DNA of 64,000 bases from Rhizobium sp. PP-CC-3A-592 (GTDB lineage Bacteria > Pseudomonadota > Alphaproteobacteria > Rhizobiales > Rhizobiaceae): assembly GCF_003217095.1 (NCBI RefSeq), contig NZ_QJSR01000001.1, positions 779,912 through 843,911 of the forward strand, given 5' to 3'. Positions 8,321 to 17,521 of the stretch are shown in pieces. Position numbers and translations under genes: made by a program. The notes under the pieces were generated by a model that was given only the letters and a program-made list of their open reading frames with translations, had not been told where the DNA came from and did not search any database. Each line of letters opens with the position of its first letter. The first letter of the stretch is position 1.

Positions 8321-11023
8321 ATGGCGGGAATTGGGGACGCTGTTCGCGCCAGGGCGTCGATCTTCGTGCGCTTCATCCGTTCCTCCATCATCCCGTCGCT
8401 CCTGGCGACGCTGATCCTGCTCATCGTCGGGCATTTCTACCAGGCACAAAACAGCACGAACTTCCGCGAAGCGCTGCGAAGCGACGTCCAGAGCACGCTG
8501 CGCCTTGCCGAGGCGCAGATCCAGGCGAATATCGACAGCAATACCGCCGCCCTTTCCGGTCTTGCGAACGATATCGCCCTCGACGGCGACATCTCGTCCG
8601 CCCGGTTCGCCGCGCTCGCCACGAAAATCATGGAGCGCAATCCCGGCATCCGCCGGATCAGCCTTGCGCCCCACGGTGTCATCTCCCGGGTCATGCCATC
8701 CATGGAGCACGCCCGGATGGCGGGCATGCGGCTCGACAGGTTCTATTCCCAACGCACCGCATCGCAGCGAGCGCAGGCCCATGGGCGCGCCGCCATCGGC
8801 AGCCTGCTGGTGCTTCCCGACGGTTCCACCGGTTTCGACGTCTATACCCCCGTCTTCTACAGCCCCGGCGGCGTGTCCGCTCTGTGGGGCTTCGTGGAGG
8901 CGGTGATCGACGAAAACGCCGTCTATCTCGGCGCCAATCTGACGACCGGGGCCGGACGCGCCGTGGTGGCCGCCGGCAGGAGCACGCCGGTGACGCTCGG
9001 CATTCGCGACATTTCCGATCCCGCCAATATCGGCGATGCCTTTTTCGGCACGAATGCGACGTTTCAGGCCGGCGCGGTGCTGCAGGACGTGTTCCTGCCC
9101 GGAGGCGCATGGCAGCTTGCCGGCGTGCCCGTCGGCGGCTTCGACCAACGGCCCGACAACCAGCAAAAGATCGCGCTGATGATCATGGTCTGCGCCATGA
9201 TCGTGATCGTGCCGATCGTGCTGACATTCGGGCTGATCGGCGAACGCCGGCGCGCCATCACCGCGCTCGACCGCCGCAACCAGGAGTTCCTGGCCATGTC
9301 GCAGCGGCTCAATCTGGCGCTCGAATGTTCCAGCTTCGGGGTGTGGGAGATCGACCTGGAGACGCGGCTGCGCACCTGGGACGACCGGATGTACAACCTT
9401 CACGGCCTCACATCGCGCAACGGCGCACCGGGACCGACCTGCTGGAAGGCGAACATTCATCCCGACGACCTGCCGCACGCGGAAGAGGTGCTGAACAATA
9501 CGGTGATGTTTCTCGAGAGCTACCAGACCGACTATCGCGTCGTCCTGCCGACGGGCACGCGGCATATCCGCCACATCGGCTCGGTCAATATGGGGGCCGA
9601 CCGCCGCAAGACGGTGACCGGCCTCAGCTGGGACATTACCGAGGACGTGCGCCTGACGAACGCGATGATGGAGGCCAAGGCCTTTGCCGAGGCGCAGACG
9701 GCGGAACTGGCCGCGGCCAAGGACCGGATCGAGCACAATGCGCTTCACGACCCGCTGACCGGGCTCGGCAACCGGCGCATGCTCGACGCCGCGCTCGCCG
9801 CCCTTCTGGATCGGGATGCCGAACGTGCCACCGACGTGGCCCTGCTGCATCTCGACCTCGACCGCTTCAAGCAGATCAACGACACGCTCGGCCATGCCGC
9901 AGGCGACGCCATGCTGGTGCACGCCTCGCAGGTGCTGAAGACGGAGGCCGGGCCGGACGATCTGGTCGCGCGGATCGGCGGCGACGAATTCGTCGTTCTC
10001 GTGCCGAACCCCGTTCCGGGGCAGCTGGAAGCGCTCTCCGACAGGATCATCACCCGGATGCGCCAGCCCGTCGATTACTTGGGCTTTTCCTGTCGCTTCG
10101 GCGTCAGCGTCGGCATTGCCGTCGGCCGCGGTGCGGACGCCGATCTCGGCCGGCTGCTGGTCAACGCCGATATCGCGCTCTACCGCGCGAAGGAGAAAGG
10201 CCGCAATCGCTACGAATTCTTCAGCGAGGCGCTCCAGTCCGAAATCTTCAACAGCAAGCGCATCGGCGACGAAATCCTCGAAGGCATCGAGCGCGGCGAA
10301 TTCACGGCCTGGTATCAGCCGCAGTTCGACGCGGAAACGCTGCAGCTCTGCGGGGTCGAGGCGCTGATCCGCTGGAACCACCCGCGCGACGGCGTGCTGA
10401 CGCCCGACCGGTTCCTGTCGATCGCCGAGGACCTGAACGTCGTGGCCACGCTCGATCAGATCGTGATGGAGCGCGCGCTGATCGACCTCATGCACTGGAC
10501 CGCCGCCGGCATCTCCATCCCCAGAATCTCCGTCAACGTTTCGGCGCGGCGGCTGCGGGACGAGACGCTGCTCGACACGCTCTCCAACCTCGCATTCGCG
10601 CCGGGACAGCTTTGTTTCGAACTCGTGGAGGCGATTTTTCTGGATGGCGACGACGAGATCATCACCGCCAACATCGCCGGCATCGTCGCGCTCGGCATCG
10701 ATATCGAGCTCGACGATTTCGGCACCGGCCACACCTCGATCGTCAGCCTCTTGAAGATCAAGCCGAAGCGGCTGAAGATCGACCGGCAGCTGGTCTCCCC
10801 CATCACCCACGCGCCCCGCGAGCAGGCGCTGGTGCGGGCGATCATCGAGATCGGCCGGTCGCTGGGCATCGGGACGGTGGCCGAAGGCGTGGAGACGCTG
10901 GCGCATGCCGAAATGCTCGCCGTCCTCGGCTGCGACATTCTGCAGGGCTATGCCTTCTCCAAGCCGCTGCCGGCCGACCGGCTCGCGGATCTCGCGGCGG
11001 CGAAGTGGCAGCTCGCCTCGTAA
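8321..11023 (+). CDS. Membrane CHASE-PAS-GGDEF-EAL cyclic-di-GMP protein
   Basis: A 900-residue inner-membrane signalling protein predicted to make and/or degrade cyclic-di-GMP. Layout: transmembrane segment at about 20-40; periplasmic CHASE sensor at about 60-275 ([18 protein letters not shown]); second membrane segment at about 285-305; PAS domain at about 325-440 ([17 protein letters not shown]); GGDEF domain at about 465-630 with intact [11 protein letters not shown] and [23 protein letters not shown] domain at about 645-890 with intact [27 protein letters not shown] and GTVAEGVET. Both active sites look complete, so it may be bifunctional. No accessory gene adjoins it; aroC follows after about 140 bp. 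Confidence 0.93.
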   Translation: MAGIGDAVRARASIFVRFIRSSIIPSLLATLILLIVGHFYQAQNSTNFREALRSDVQSTLRLAEAQIQANIDSNTAALSGLANDIALDGDISSARFAALATKIMERNPGIRRISLAPHGVISRVMPSMEHARMAGMRLDRFYSQRTASQRAQAHGRAAIGSLLVLPDGSTGFDVYTPVFYSPGGVSALWGFVEAVIDENAVYLGANLTTGAGRAVVAAGRSTPVTLGIRDISDPANIGDAFFGTNATFQAGAVLQDVFLPGGAWQLAGVPVGGFDQRPDNQQKIALMIMVCAMIVIVPIVLTFGLIGERRRAITALDRRNQEFLAMSQRLNLALECSSFGVWEIDLETRLRTWDDRMYNLHGLTSRNGAPGPTCWKANIHPDDLPHAEEVLNNTVMFLESYQTDYRVVLPTGTRHIRHIGSVNMGADRRKTVTGLSWDITEDVRLTNAMMEAKAFAEAQTAELAAAKDRIEHNALHDPLTGLGNRRMLDAALAALLDRDAERATDVALLHLDLDRFKQINDTLGHAAGDAMLVHASQVLKTEAGPDDLVARIGGDEFVVLVPNPVPGQLEALSDRIITRMRQPVDYLGFSCRFGVSVGIAVGRGADADLGRLLVNADIALYRAKEKGRNRYEFFSEALQSEIFNSKRIGDEILEGIERGEFTAWYQPQFDAETLQLCGVEALIRWNHPRDGVLTPDRFLSIAEDLNVVATLDQIVMERALIDLMHWTAAGISIPRISVNVSARRLRDETLLDTLSNLAFAPGQLCFELVEAIFLDGDDEIITANIAGIVALGIDIELDDFGTGHTSIVSLLKIKPKRLKIDRQLVSPITHAPREQALVRAIIEIGRSLGIGTVAEGVETLAHAEMLAVLGCDILQGYAFSKPLPADRLADLAAAKWQLAS

Positions 11024-11162
11024 CGGACCTCTAGGCCGGCATCCCCTGTTTTTCTGCGCAAAGCGTTTCCGCCTTGCGACTTATGCAGTAAGAGTGTCCG
11101 CCAGAGAACGGGTGCTGCCAGTGAAGGCCGCCCGCATCACAGCAGACAATGGTTGCCGCAGC

Positions 11163-12260
11163 ATGTCGCATAATACGTTCGGTCATCTCTTCCGCGTCAC
11201 CACATGGGGCGAAAGCCATGGTACGGCGCTCGGTTGCGTCGTGGATGGCTGCCCTCCGGGCATCCGCTTCACTTTGGCCGAGCTGCAGGCCTGGATGGAC
11301 AAGCGCAAGCCGGGCCAGTCGCGCTTCGTCACCCAGCGGCGCGAGGACGATCTGGTGCGCGTGCTCTCCGGCGTGATGCCGGATGCGGACGGCGAGACGC
11401 TGATCACCACGGGCACGCCGATCTCCATGCTGATCGAGAACACCGACCAGCGCTCCAAGGACTATGGCGAAATCGCCCGGCGCTACCGCCCGGGCCATGC
11501 CGACTACACCTACGACCTGAAATACGGCATTCGCGACTATCGCGGCGGCGGGCGCTCCTCCGCCCGCGAGACGGCCGCAAGGGTGGCCGCCGGCGGGCTG
11601 GCGCGGCGCGTGGTGCCGGGCCTCACCGTGCGCGCAGCGCTGGTGCAGATCGGCCAGCACAGAATCGACCGGGCGAACTGGGACTGGTCGGAGGTGGGCA
11701 ACAACCCGTTCTTCGCGCCCGACCCGGCCATCGTTCCGGTCTGGGAAGACTACCTCGACGGCATCCGCAAGGCCGGCTCCTCGGTCGGCGCCATCATCGA
11801 AGTGGTGGCCGAAGGCGTGCCTGCCGGCATCGGCGCGCCGATCTATGCCAAGCTCGACCAGGATATCGCCTCGAACCTGATGTCGATCAATGCGGTCAAG
11901 GGCGTGGAGATCGGCAACGGCTTTGCGGCTGCCGGCATCACCGGCGAGGAAAATGCCGACGAGATGCGGATCGGGCCGGACGGCAAGCCGGTGTTCCTTT
12001 CCAATCACGCCGGCGGCATTCTCGGCGGCATTGCCACCGGAGAGCCTGTCGTCGCGCGTTTCGCCATCAAGCCGACCTCCTCGATCCTCACCGAGCGTCG
12101 CTCCATCGACGCCGACGGCCAGGAGGTGGACGTGCGCACCAAGGGCCGCCACGACCCCTGCGTCGGCATCCGCGCCGTGCCGATCGGCGAAGCCATGGTC
12201 GCCTGCGCGATCGCCGACCACTACCTGCGCGACCGCGGCCAGACCGGTCGCCTCGATTAG
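11163..12260 (+). CDS. aroC: Chorismate synthase AroC
   Basis: Final enzyme of the shikimate pathway, turning EPSP into chorismate with reduced FMN. The 365-residue product begins [20 protein letters not shown] at the ATG at 11163 and contains the three family signatures: [37 protein letters not shown] and the C-terminal [16 protein letters not shown]. Length matches the family. An upstream in-frame extension overlaps the GGDEF-EAL gene and is not homologous. The preceding pathway enzyme AroA lies 45 kb away at 57.6 kb. ribB follows after about 70 bp, and the two probably share a transcript. Confidence 0.97.
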   Translation: MSHNTFGHLFRVTTWGESHGTALGCVVDGCPPGIRFTLAELQAWMDKRKPGQSRFVTQRREDDLVRVLSGVMPDADGETLITTGTPISMLIENTDQRSKDYGEIARRYRPGHADYTYDLKYGIRDYRGGGRSSARETAARVAAGGLARRVVPGLTVRAALVQIGQHRIDRANWDWSEVGNNPFFAPDPAIVPVWEDYLDGIRKAGSSVGAIIEVVAEGVPAGIGAPIYAKLDQDIASNLMSINAVKGVEIGNGFAAAGITGEENADEMRIGPDGKPVFLSNHAGGILGGIATGEPVVARFAIKPTSSILTERRSIDADGQEVDVRTKGRHDPCVGIRAVPIGEAMVACAIADHYLRDRGQTGRLD

Positions 12261-12329
12261 TCAAACGGTCGGGCCAGCCGACAAGACCCTGCGGCCCGAG
12301 CGGCCGTGCGAAACGAGAGGATCCCATCC

Positions 12330-13430
12330 ATGTCCTTCGACCAGAAGCGCGTCGTCGATGCCATCCGGGCCTTCGAGGCCGGCGAAATCGTCGTCGTCAC
12401 CGATGATGACGGCCGGGAGAACGAGGGCGACCTGATCGTCGCCGCCGTCCACTGCACGGCCGAGAAGATGGCCTTCATCGTGCGCCACACCTCCGGCATC
12501 GTCTGCGCGCCCATGCCCAAGGAAGAAGCCAAGCGGCTGAACCTCAACGCCATGGTGGCCGACAATGACAGCGCCCACACCACGGCCTTCACCGTCAGCG
12601 TCGACTTCAAACATGGCACGACGACCGGCATTTCGGCCGACGACCGGACGTTGACCGTGCGCAATCTCGCCAATCCCAATGCGGGTGCCGCCGATTTCGT
12701 CCGGCCGGGCCATATTTTCCCGCTGGTGTCGCGCGAAGGCGGCGTGCTGATGCGCTCCGGCCATACGGAAGCCGCCGTCGATCTCTGCAAGCTCGCCAGC
12801 CTGCCGCTGATCGGGGTGATTTCCGAACTCGTCAACGACAACGGCACGGTCATGCGCGGGCCCGAAGTTTCGGCCTTCGCCGAAGCGCATGGCCTGAAGC
12901 AGCTCTCCGTCGCCGATCTCATCGCCTATCGCCAGCGCAAGGAAACGCTGATCGACCGCGGTGATGTCTTCGACATCGAGACGCCGTTCGGCATGGCCAA
13001 GGGCCACGCCTTCTCCCTGCCTTGGGACCCGATGCAGCACCTCGCCGTCGTCTTCGGCGATATCCGCGACGGCGTCGACATCCCGGTGCGGCTGCACCTC
13101 GAAAACGTCGGTGCCGATGTCTTCGGCAAGCAGGGCCAGCTCGACCGCATTCTCCAGCGCATCTCCGACTACGGCCGCGGCGTCATCGTCTATCTCCGCG
13201 AAGGCTCCGTCGGCGTTGGGGCGTCGCAGACCGCGCGCAAGGGCATGCAGGACCGCGAAGGCCACAGCGAGGCCCAGGCCCGCGACAGCGAATGGCTCGA
13301 GATCGGCCTCGGCGCCCAGATCCTGAAAGACCTCGGCATCTCCTCGATCAAGCTCCTCTCCACCCGCGAGCGGCATTATGTCGGGCTGGAAGGGTTCGGG
13401 ATCGAGATTTCGGAGACGGTGATTTTGTGA
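12330..13430 (+). CDS. ribB: RibB, DHBP synthase with degenerate GTP cyclohydrolase II-like domain
   Basis: Makes 3,4-dihydroxy-2-butanone 4-phosphate from ribulose 5-phosphate for riboflavin synthesis. Residues 1-200 are a complete DHBP synthase with DDDGRENEGDLIVAA, the RHTSGIVCAP region and GHTEAAVDLCKLA. Residues about 205-366 resemble GTP cyclohydrolase II, but the zinc cysteines are gone: the usual VHSEC..GD region reads RLHLENVGADVFG and the CDCG region is missing, while GQLDRILQRISDYGRGVIVYL remains. This is a RibB with an inactive cyclohydrolase tail (RibBX-like), so a separate RibA is expected elsewhere. The ATG at 12330 follows a GAGAGG site. Confidence 0.92.
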   Translation: MSFDQKRVVDAIRAFEAGEIVVVTDDDGRENEGDLIVAAVHCTAEKMAFIVRHTSGIVCAPMPKEEAKRLNLNAMVADNDSAHTTAFTVSVDFKHGTTTGISADDRTLTVRNLANPNAGAADFVRPGHIFPLVSREGGVLMRSGHTEAAVDLCKLASLPLIGVISELVNDNGTVMRGPEVSAFAEAHGLKQLSVADLIAYRQRKETLIDRGDVFDIETPFGMAKGHAFSLPWDPMQHLAVVFGDIRDGVDIPVRLHLENVGADVFGKQGQLDRILQRISDYGRGVIVYLREGSVGVGASQTARKGMQDREGHSEAQARDSEWLEIGLGAQILKDLGISSIKLLSTRERHYVGLEGFGIEISETVIL

Positions 13431-13441
13431 GGTCTTGCCAG

Positions 13442-13461
13442 CTGTATCGAATTTGATACAG
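13442..13461. promoter_or_regulatory. Inverted-repeat operator ahead of the HigBA-like genes
   Basis: CTGTATC (13442-13448) and GATACAG (13455-13461) form a perfect 7-bp inverted repeat with a 6-bp spacer (18 of 20 positions symmetric). It ends 7 bases before the toxin ATG at 13469. By position and symmetry it is the likely autoregulatory operator for the helix-turn-helix antitoxin. It also forms most of the promoter space after ribB, which ends at 13430. Confidence 0.75.
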
Positions 13462-13468
13462 TTAAGCC

Positions 13469-13795
13469 ATGAAGCGCGTTTCGTTTCTTGGAGATAGCCG
13501 GGATATGCTGCGGCATTTCCCGGAAGCGGTACGCTACCGTGCCGGCGTCGCGCTTCGAACGCTGCAACACGGCCTCGACCCCGCGGACTGGAAACCGATG
13601 AAGGCGATTGGCCCCGGTGTGCGGGAGATCCGAATCCGGGACGAAACGGGCGCCTTTCGGATCATTTACCTCGCGACGCTTGCGGATCGTGTTCTCGTGC
13701 TGCACGCGTTCCAGAAGAAGACACAGGCAACCTCGCAGTGCGATCTCGATCTGGCAGCGGCACGTCTCAGGAACTGGCAGGCATCTCATGGATGA
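13469..13795 (+). CDS. RelE/HigB-like toxin
   Basis: A 108-residue protein of the HigB / phage-derived Gp49-like branch of the RelE superfamily, expected to cut mRNA at the ribosome. Characteristic stretches are the EIRIRDETGAFRIIYLA strand region and the C-terminal VLVLHAFQKKTQATSQ, with the Lys pair typical of this branch. The gene order is toxin first, then antitoxin, as in higBA. The antitoxin ATG lies inside its last codons (8-base overlap). A symmetric operator lies immediately upstream. Confidence 0.88.
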   Translation: MKRVSFLGDSRDMLRHFPEAVRYRAGVALRTLQHGLDPADWKPMKAIGPGVREIRIRDETGAFRIIYLATLADRVLVLHAFQKKTQATSQCDLDLAAARLRNWQASHG

Positions 13796-14072
13796 AACGT
13801 TCGACAATGTCTTCGACGCCCTTTCGGACAATGCTGCGGAAGCTGCCAATCTGACGGCCCGCGCCGACCTGATGATTGGCATCCGGCAGAAGGTGACAAG
13901 CTGGGACATCCCTCAGGAACAAGCCGCCGTGCGGCTCGGCCTGACACGTCCGCGTCTGAACGACCTGATGCGCGGCAAGGTCGATAAGTTCTCACTCGAC
14001 GCCCTCGTCAATATCGCGACGGCTGCCGGCTTTAAGCTGCGCATCGCGCTAGACGAGCCGCATGTGGCCTGA
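13788..14072 (+). CDS. HigA-like helix-turn-helix antitoxin
   Basis: A 94-residue XRE-type DNA-binding protein paired with the upstream HigB-like toxin. The helix-turn-helix spans residues about 40-75 (IPQEQAAVRLGLTRPRLNDL followed by MRGKVDKFSLDAL). This arrangement, with a short acidic N-terminus and a compact HTH, is typical of the antitoxin partner of Gp49-like toxins. It is expected to neutralise the toxin and repress the operon at the 13442-13461 palindrome. The ATG at 13788 overlaps the toxin stop. Confidence 0.88.
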   Translation: MDETFDNVFDALSDNAAEAANLTARADLMIGIRQKVTSWDIPQEQAAVRLGLTRPRLNDLMRGKVDKFSLDALVNIATAAGFKLRIALDEPHVA

Positions 14073-14162
14073 CAGGCGTGCGGCCCCAGCCCCGTGGTTC
14101 ATCAAGGATTTCGGTAAGACCTCCAGTAATGGCGAGGACCGGCTTCGGCTGATTGGGACACG

Positions 14163-14534
14163 TCAGGCGCCGCGGTGGTCCTCTGCGGCGGCCTCTATCA
14201 CGTCGGGGAGCATCGTGATCAACGCAGGAACCGCCTGTTCCAGAGTCGCCCAGATCGTATCGAAATTGAGCGTCGAGAAGCCATGGGCGATGTGGTTCCT
14301 CATTCCCTTCATATTCGGCCAAGGCATATGCGGAAACCGGTCGGCGAAAAGACGGTGATCCTGAAGGATGCGGGCCGAGCACTCACCGATGATGAGAAGA
14401 TTGAAAAGGCACGCCTGGCGTGTCTTCTGGTCTGCAAGAAATTGCTCGCGGCTCATGCCATCACAAAATCGGGATGCCCAGAGAGCCATGTCTTGCATTT
14501 CACGCAGATGCAGAACGGCCCGTCTTGAACTCAT
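14163..14534 (-). CDS. hepT: HepT-like (DUF86) toxin, Tyr replaced by Phe in the RX4HXY motif
   Basis: A 123-residue all-helical HEPN-domain protein of the HepT/DUF86 family, toxic RNases paired with an MNT nucleotidyltransferase. The catalytic Arg and His are kept in RNHIAHGF, but this motif is normally RX4HXY: the last residue, the tyrosine that the MntA partner modifies with AMP in studied systems, is Phe here. The start overlaps the stop of the antitoxin gene (ATGA), so the two are coupled. The frame is intact, with no sign of decay. It faces the HigBA-like pair tail to tail, about 90 bp apart. Confidence 0.86.
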   Translation of the reverse strand: MSSRRAVLHLREMQDMALWASRFCDGMSREQFLADQKTRQACLFNLLIIGECSARILQDHRLFADRFPHMPWPNMKGMRNHIAHGFSTLNFDTIWATLEQAVPALITMLPDVIEAAAEDHRGA

Positions 14535-14821
14535 ACAGGCACGGCCTCGTCCAGCACCTTCGCCCGGAGACCCTCCGGCAAACCGCCCGGCGTCAGCACA
14601 TAGACCTGCGTGCCGAAAAGCTCCTCCAGCTCGACCTGAAGTCCGCCGAGATCGAGGAGCGTGGTGCCGGGGCGATCGTCGACGAGGAATTCGAGTTCGT
14701 CGCCCTCCGCCTCTCCGTTCTCTCCTGCAGCACCCACGATCCGGGGGTTGGAGAGGTGAAAGCGGCGGACGAGCGCGTGAACGGCTTCGCGGTGTTTCTC
14801 AACGGCGGCGGACGGCTTCAT
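14531..14821 (-). CDS. mntA: MntA-like nucleotidyltransferase antitoxin with altered catalytic motif
   Basis: A 96-residue minimal nucleotidyltransferase, first gene of the MntA/HepT pair. The family motif GSX10DXD is recognisable at exact spacing but reads GA-X10-ELE (GAAGENGEAEGDELEFLV): Ser to Ala and both metal-binding Asp to Glu. The rest of the fold is conserved, including PGTTLLDLGGLQVELEELFG and VYVLTPGGLP. The protein may therefore bind and block the toxin without the usual AMP transfer. A putative ATG start at 14821. Confidence 0.82.
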   Translation of the reverse strand: MKPSAAVEKHREAVHALVRRFHLSNPRIVGAAGENGEAEGDELEFLVDDRPGTTLLDLGGLQVELEELFGTQVYVLTPGGLPEGLRAKVLDEAVPV

Positions 14822-14909
14822 CGTCGATCCTCGGCTTGTATCCTCGGCTTGGACCCATCATACGCGCTCCTCGATATCGTACAACAGATGCCGCTGAAAT
14901 AAAACATCC

Positions 14910-16100
14910 CTACCCTCTTGCCCCCTCCAGCCACACCACCTGCTCGACACCGGCAAAGCGGGCGATGCGGGCGAGTTCGGCGTCGAGCCGCGCAGCGCGT
15001 CCCGCCGACGGGCGGAGGCCGGGTTCCCACCAGAGGCGCTTGACCTCCAGCAAGCCCGCCTTGCGGTTGGCCTTCATGTCGATGCGGCCGATGAGACGGT
15101 CGCCTTCGAGGAGCGGGAAGACGTAGTAGCCATATTGGCGCTTCGGCTCGGGTACGAAGATCTCGATGCGATAGGTGAAGCCGAACAGGCGCTCGGTGCG
15201 GGCGCGATCCCGCAGGAGCGGATCGAACGGGCTGAGGACGCGCAGGCGCGCCGGCGGGTCTTCGAGGTCGCCGAGGGTATCGGGGAAGCCGGCCAGCGCA
15301 TGGGCGGCGCGCGGACGGCTGCCGTCGGCGGGCTCGATCACCACGGATTGCAGCTCGTGCGCATGGGACAGCACCCATCGCCGCGCGTCTTCCGGCGAGA
15401 TCAGCGCGAAGAAGGCGGCGAGTTCGCCGTGGGTGGCAAAGCCCAGACGCTCGAGCGCCGCCCGGCAGCACCAGTCGATGAAGGCCTCGCGGTCCACCTC
15501 GCCCGATCGATAGGTCTCCGGGATCACACGTTCGGTCAGATCGTAGATCTTCTGGAAGCTGTCGCGGCCGGCGATCGCCAGTCTGCCGGTGCGCCAGAGA
15601 TATTCGAGCGCGGTCTTCGACGGGTGCCAGTTCCACCAGCCGCCGGAGGTGCGGTCCTCGTATTTGAAGTCGCGCGCGAGCACGCGGCCGGTCTCGGTGA
15701 TTTGCTTCAGCGTGTCGTCGAACACATCCTCGAACCCCGCCTCCCGCCATTTCCGCCAGCGCTCCACCAGCGTCTCGCTCTCGCGGGCGAAGCGGTGCTT
15801 CCAGTAGACGAAGAAGGCGCTGGGGATGATCGAGGCGTCATGCGTCCAGTGCTCGAACAGCGCGCCGTCCTTCTCCAGAAGGGCGGTCAGGTGCTCCGGC
15901 CGATAAGTCTGGCTGCGGGCGTGGAGAATCATATGGTGGGCGCGCTCCACCGTCGAGATGCTGTCCACCTGCACGAAGCCGATCTTCGTGATGAGTTCGA
16001 GCAGGCCGGCCTTCGTCAGCGCCCGGTTGGGGGGCGACGCCAAGCCCTGGCGGTTGAGAAAGATGCGGCGGGCATCGCGATTGGATACGAGAATCGTCAT
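14910..16100 (-). CDS. YcaQ-like winged-helix DNA glycosylase (HTH_42 family)
   Basis: A 396-residue member of the HTH_42/YcaQ (AlkX) family, glycosylases that unhook interstrand crosslinks and excise bulky alkylated bases. Visible family features: an N-terminal helix-turn-helix region with IGFVQVDSISTVERAHH, the FEHWTHDASIIPSAFF stretch, a middle winged-helix block, and a C-terminal RVLSPFDPLLRDRARTERLF followed by YGYYVFPLLEGDRLIGRIDMK. The ATG at 16100 was chosen; another ATG 12 bases upstream would add MIKN, and neither has a strong ribosome site. The gene is divergent from bioM with about 105 bp between. Confidence 0.88.
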   Translation of the reverse strand: MTILVSNRDARRIFLNRQGLASPPNRALTKAGLLELITKIGFVQVDSISTVERAHHMILHARSQTYRPEHLTALLEKDGALFEHWTHDASIIPSAFFVYWKHRFARESETLVERWRKWREAGFEDVFDDTLKQITETGRVLARDFKYEDRTSGGWWNWHPSKTALEYLWRTGRLAIAGRDSFQKIYDLTERVIPETYRSGEVDREAFIDWCCRAALERLGFATHGELAAFFALISPEDARRWVLSHAHELQSVVIEPADGSRPRAAHALAGFPDTLGDLEDPPARLRVLSPFDPLLRDRARTERLFGFTYRIEIFVPEPKRQYGYYVFPLLEGDRLIGRIDMKANRKAGLLEVKRLWWEPGLRPSAGRAARLDAELARIARFAGVEQVVWLEGARG

Positions 16101-16205
16101 GTTTTTGATCATGCTTTGTTCTGACGAAGAATCAACTCCCGCTTTGCCTTTCGCCCGTGTTCGCCTATGAACCGGCGATCCACCGACACACCCAAGGAGA
16201 CGGGA

Positions 16206-16886
16206 TTGGAGATCCGCTTTGCCGATTGCAGCATTCACTATGGCGAGACCGTCGCGCTGCATCCGCTCGACTTGGTGCTGACCGAGCGGCGGATCGGGGT
16301 GATCGGGCTCAATGGGTCGGGCAAGACGACCTTTGCGCGAGCCATCAACGGCCTCGTCAAGCCGAGCCGGGGCCACGTGACGGTGAACGGGCTTGATACG
16401 AGCGAGGATGGCCCGGCGGTTCTCGGCACCGTTGGCTTCATCTTCCAGAACCCGCAGAACCAGCTGATCCTGCCGATCGTCGCCGACGATATCGCGCTCG
16501 GCCTGAAGAGCCGGGGTGTCGCGAAAGCGGAGGTCGCGGCGCGGGTCGAGGGCATTCTCATGCGGTTCGGCATCGAGCATCTGGCGCGGCGGCGGGTGCA
16601 TGCGCTGTCGGGCGGGGAGACGCAGCTGGTCGCCATGGCGAGCGTGCTCGTGACCGAACCCGACATCCTCATTCTCGACGAGCCGACCAACCAGCTCGAT
16701 CTGAAAAACCGGAAACGGGTGATCGACACGCTGGCGGGCTTGGACGAGGCGGCCATCGTCGTTAGTCACGACCTGTCGCTGATCGAGAGCTTCGAGCGCG
16801 TGCTTCTCTTTCACGAAGGCCGCCTGATCGCCGATGGGATGCCGGGCGATGTCGTGAAGGCCTATGAGGCGGTGGCGCTGTGCTGA
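16206..16886 (+). CDS. bioM: BioM, ATPase of the ECF biotin transporter
   Basis: ABC-type ATPase of the bioMNY energy-coupling-factor transporter for biotin uptake. Walker A is GLNGSGKTT, the Q-loop is IFQNPQNQL, the signature is LSGGE and Walker B is ILILDEPT, followed by a switch His in VVSHDLS. I prefer the TTG start at 16206, since a strong AAGGAG site (16194-16199) sits six bases before it and it begins directly with the conserved MEIRFADCSIHYG. An ATG at 16167 lacks such a site and would add 13 poorly conserved residues. The bioN start overlaps the end of this gene. Confidence 0.93.
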   Translation: MEIRFADCSIHYGETVALHPLDLVLTERRIGVIGLNGSGKTTFARAINGLVKPSRGHVTVNGLDTSEDGPAVLGTVGFIFQNPQNQLILPIVADDIALGLKSRGVAKAEVAARVEGILMRFGIEHLARRRVHALSGGETQLVAMASVLVTEPDILILDEPTNQLDLKNRKRVIDTLAGLDEAAIVVSHDLSLIESFERVLLFHEGRLIADGMPGDVVKAYEAVALC

Positions 16887-17485
16887 AGAGCCTGCATGTC
16901 GAGGGCACGACGCTGCTGCACCGGCTGTCCGTGCGCACCAAGCTCGCGGTCCTGTTCGCCGCCAGCCTTGCGGTCTTTCTCACGGTCGATCCGTTCGTTC
17001 TCGGCGGGGCGGTTCTGCTCTCGGCGCTCGTCTTCGCCACGGTGGGCGTATCGTTCTCTCAAGCCGTGTCGCGGCTTGCCTGGCCACTGGTCTCCATCGG
17101 GCTGGTGGCGGGGGCGACGGCTTTCTTCGAGACGCCGGTTCACGGTCTCGTCGTCCTCTTCCGGTTCGCCACGCTTATTCTCCTTGCCGCCACTGTGACG
17201 GCCTCGACGGAGGTGGGCGACTTTATGGAGGAGATCACCCGGCTGATGATGCCGTTCGAGCGGCTGGGGCTCGTCAATGCCGCCGATATCGGGCTGGCGC
17301 TGGGGCTGGTGCTGCGCTTCGTGCCGGAGATCGCGACGCGTTACGAGAGCCTGCGGGAAGCGCATGCAGCACGGGGCCTGCCCGTGCGCCCGCTGAAAAT
17401 GCTGGCGCCGCTGATCATCCTCACGCTGAAAGATGCCGACATGATTGCCATGGCCATTGACGCACGGGGCCTGCGGCGTCACTAA
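16880..17485 (+). CDS. bioN: BioN, transmembrane (EcfT) subunit of the biotin transporter
   Basis: A 201-residue integral membrane protein, the T-component linking the BioM ATPase to the BioY substrate binder. It has four to five hydrophobic helices in the first 120 residues, then the two coupling motifs typical of EcfT: Ala-Arg-Gly in AHAARGLPVR and again in IDARGLRRH at the C-terminus. The GTG start at 16880 overlaps the last 7 bases of bioM, so they are translationally coupled. Length matches the short BioN type. Confidence 0.92.
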   Translation: MLKSLHVEGTTLLHRLSVRTKLAVLFAASLAVFLTVDPFVLGGAVLLSALVFATVGVSFSQAVSRLAWPLVSIGLVAGATAFFETPVHGLVVLFRFATLILLAATVTASTEVGDFMEEITRLMMPFERLGLVNAADIGLALGLVLRFVPEIATRYESLREAHAARGLPVRPLKMLAPLIILTLKDADMIAMAIDARGLRRH

Positions 17486-17521
17486 TCGGGCTCCATCAGC
17501 AACTCGTGAAAGGAGAGGCGA

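Noticed and set aside
8270..10906. Very long minus-strand open frame opposite the CHASE-GGDEF-EAL gene
   Set aside because: It mirrors the plus-strand gene, whose domains and motifs are all clear; the minus translation is His/Asp/Arg/Gly-rich with no motif, as high-GC antisense frames are.
16167..16205. ATG-initiated extension of bioM
   Set aside because: No ribosome site; the TTG at 16206 has a perfectly spaced AAGGAG and starts at the conserved fold.
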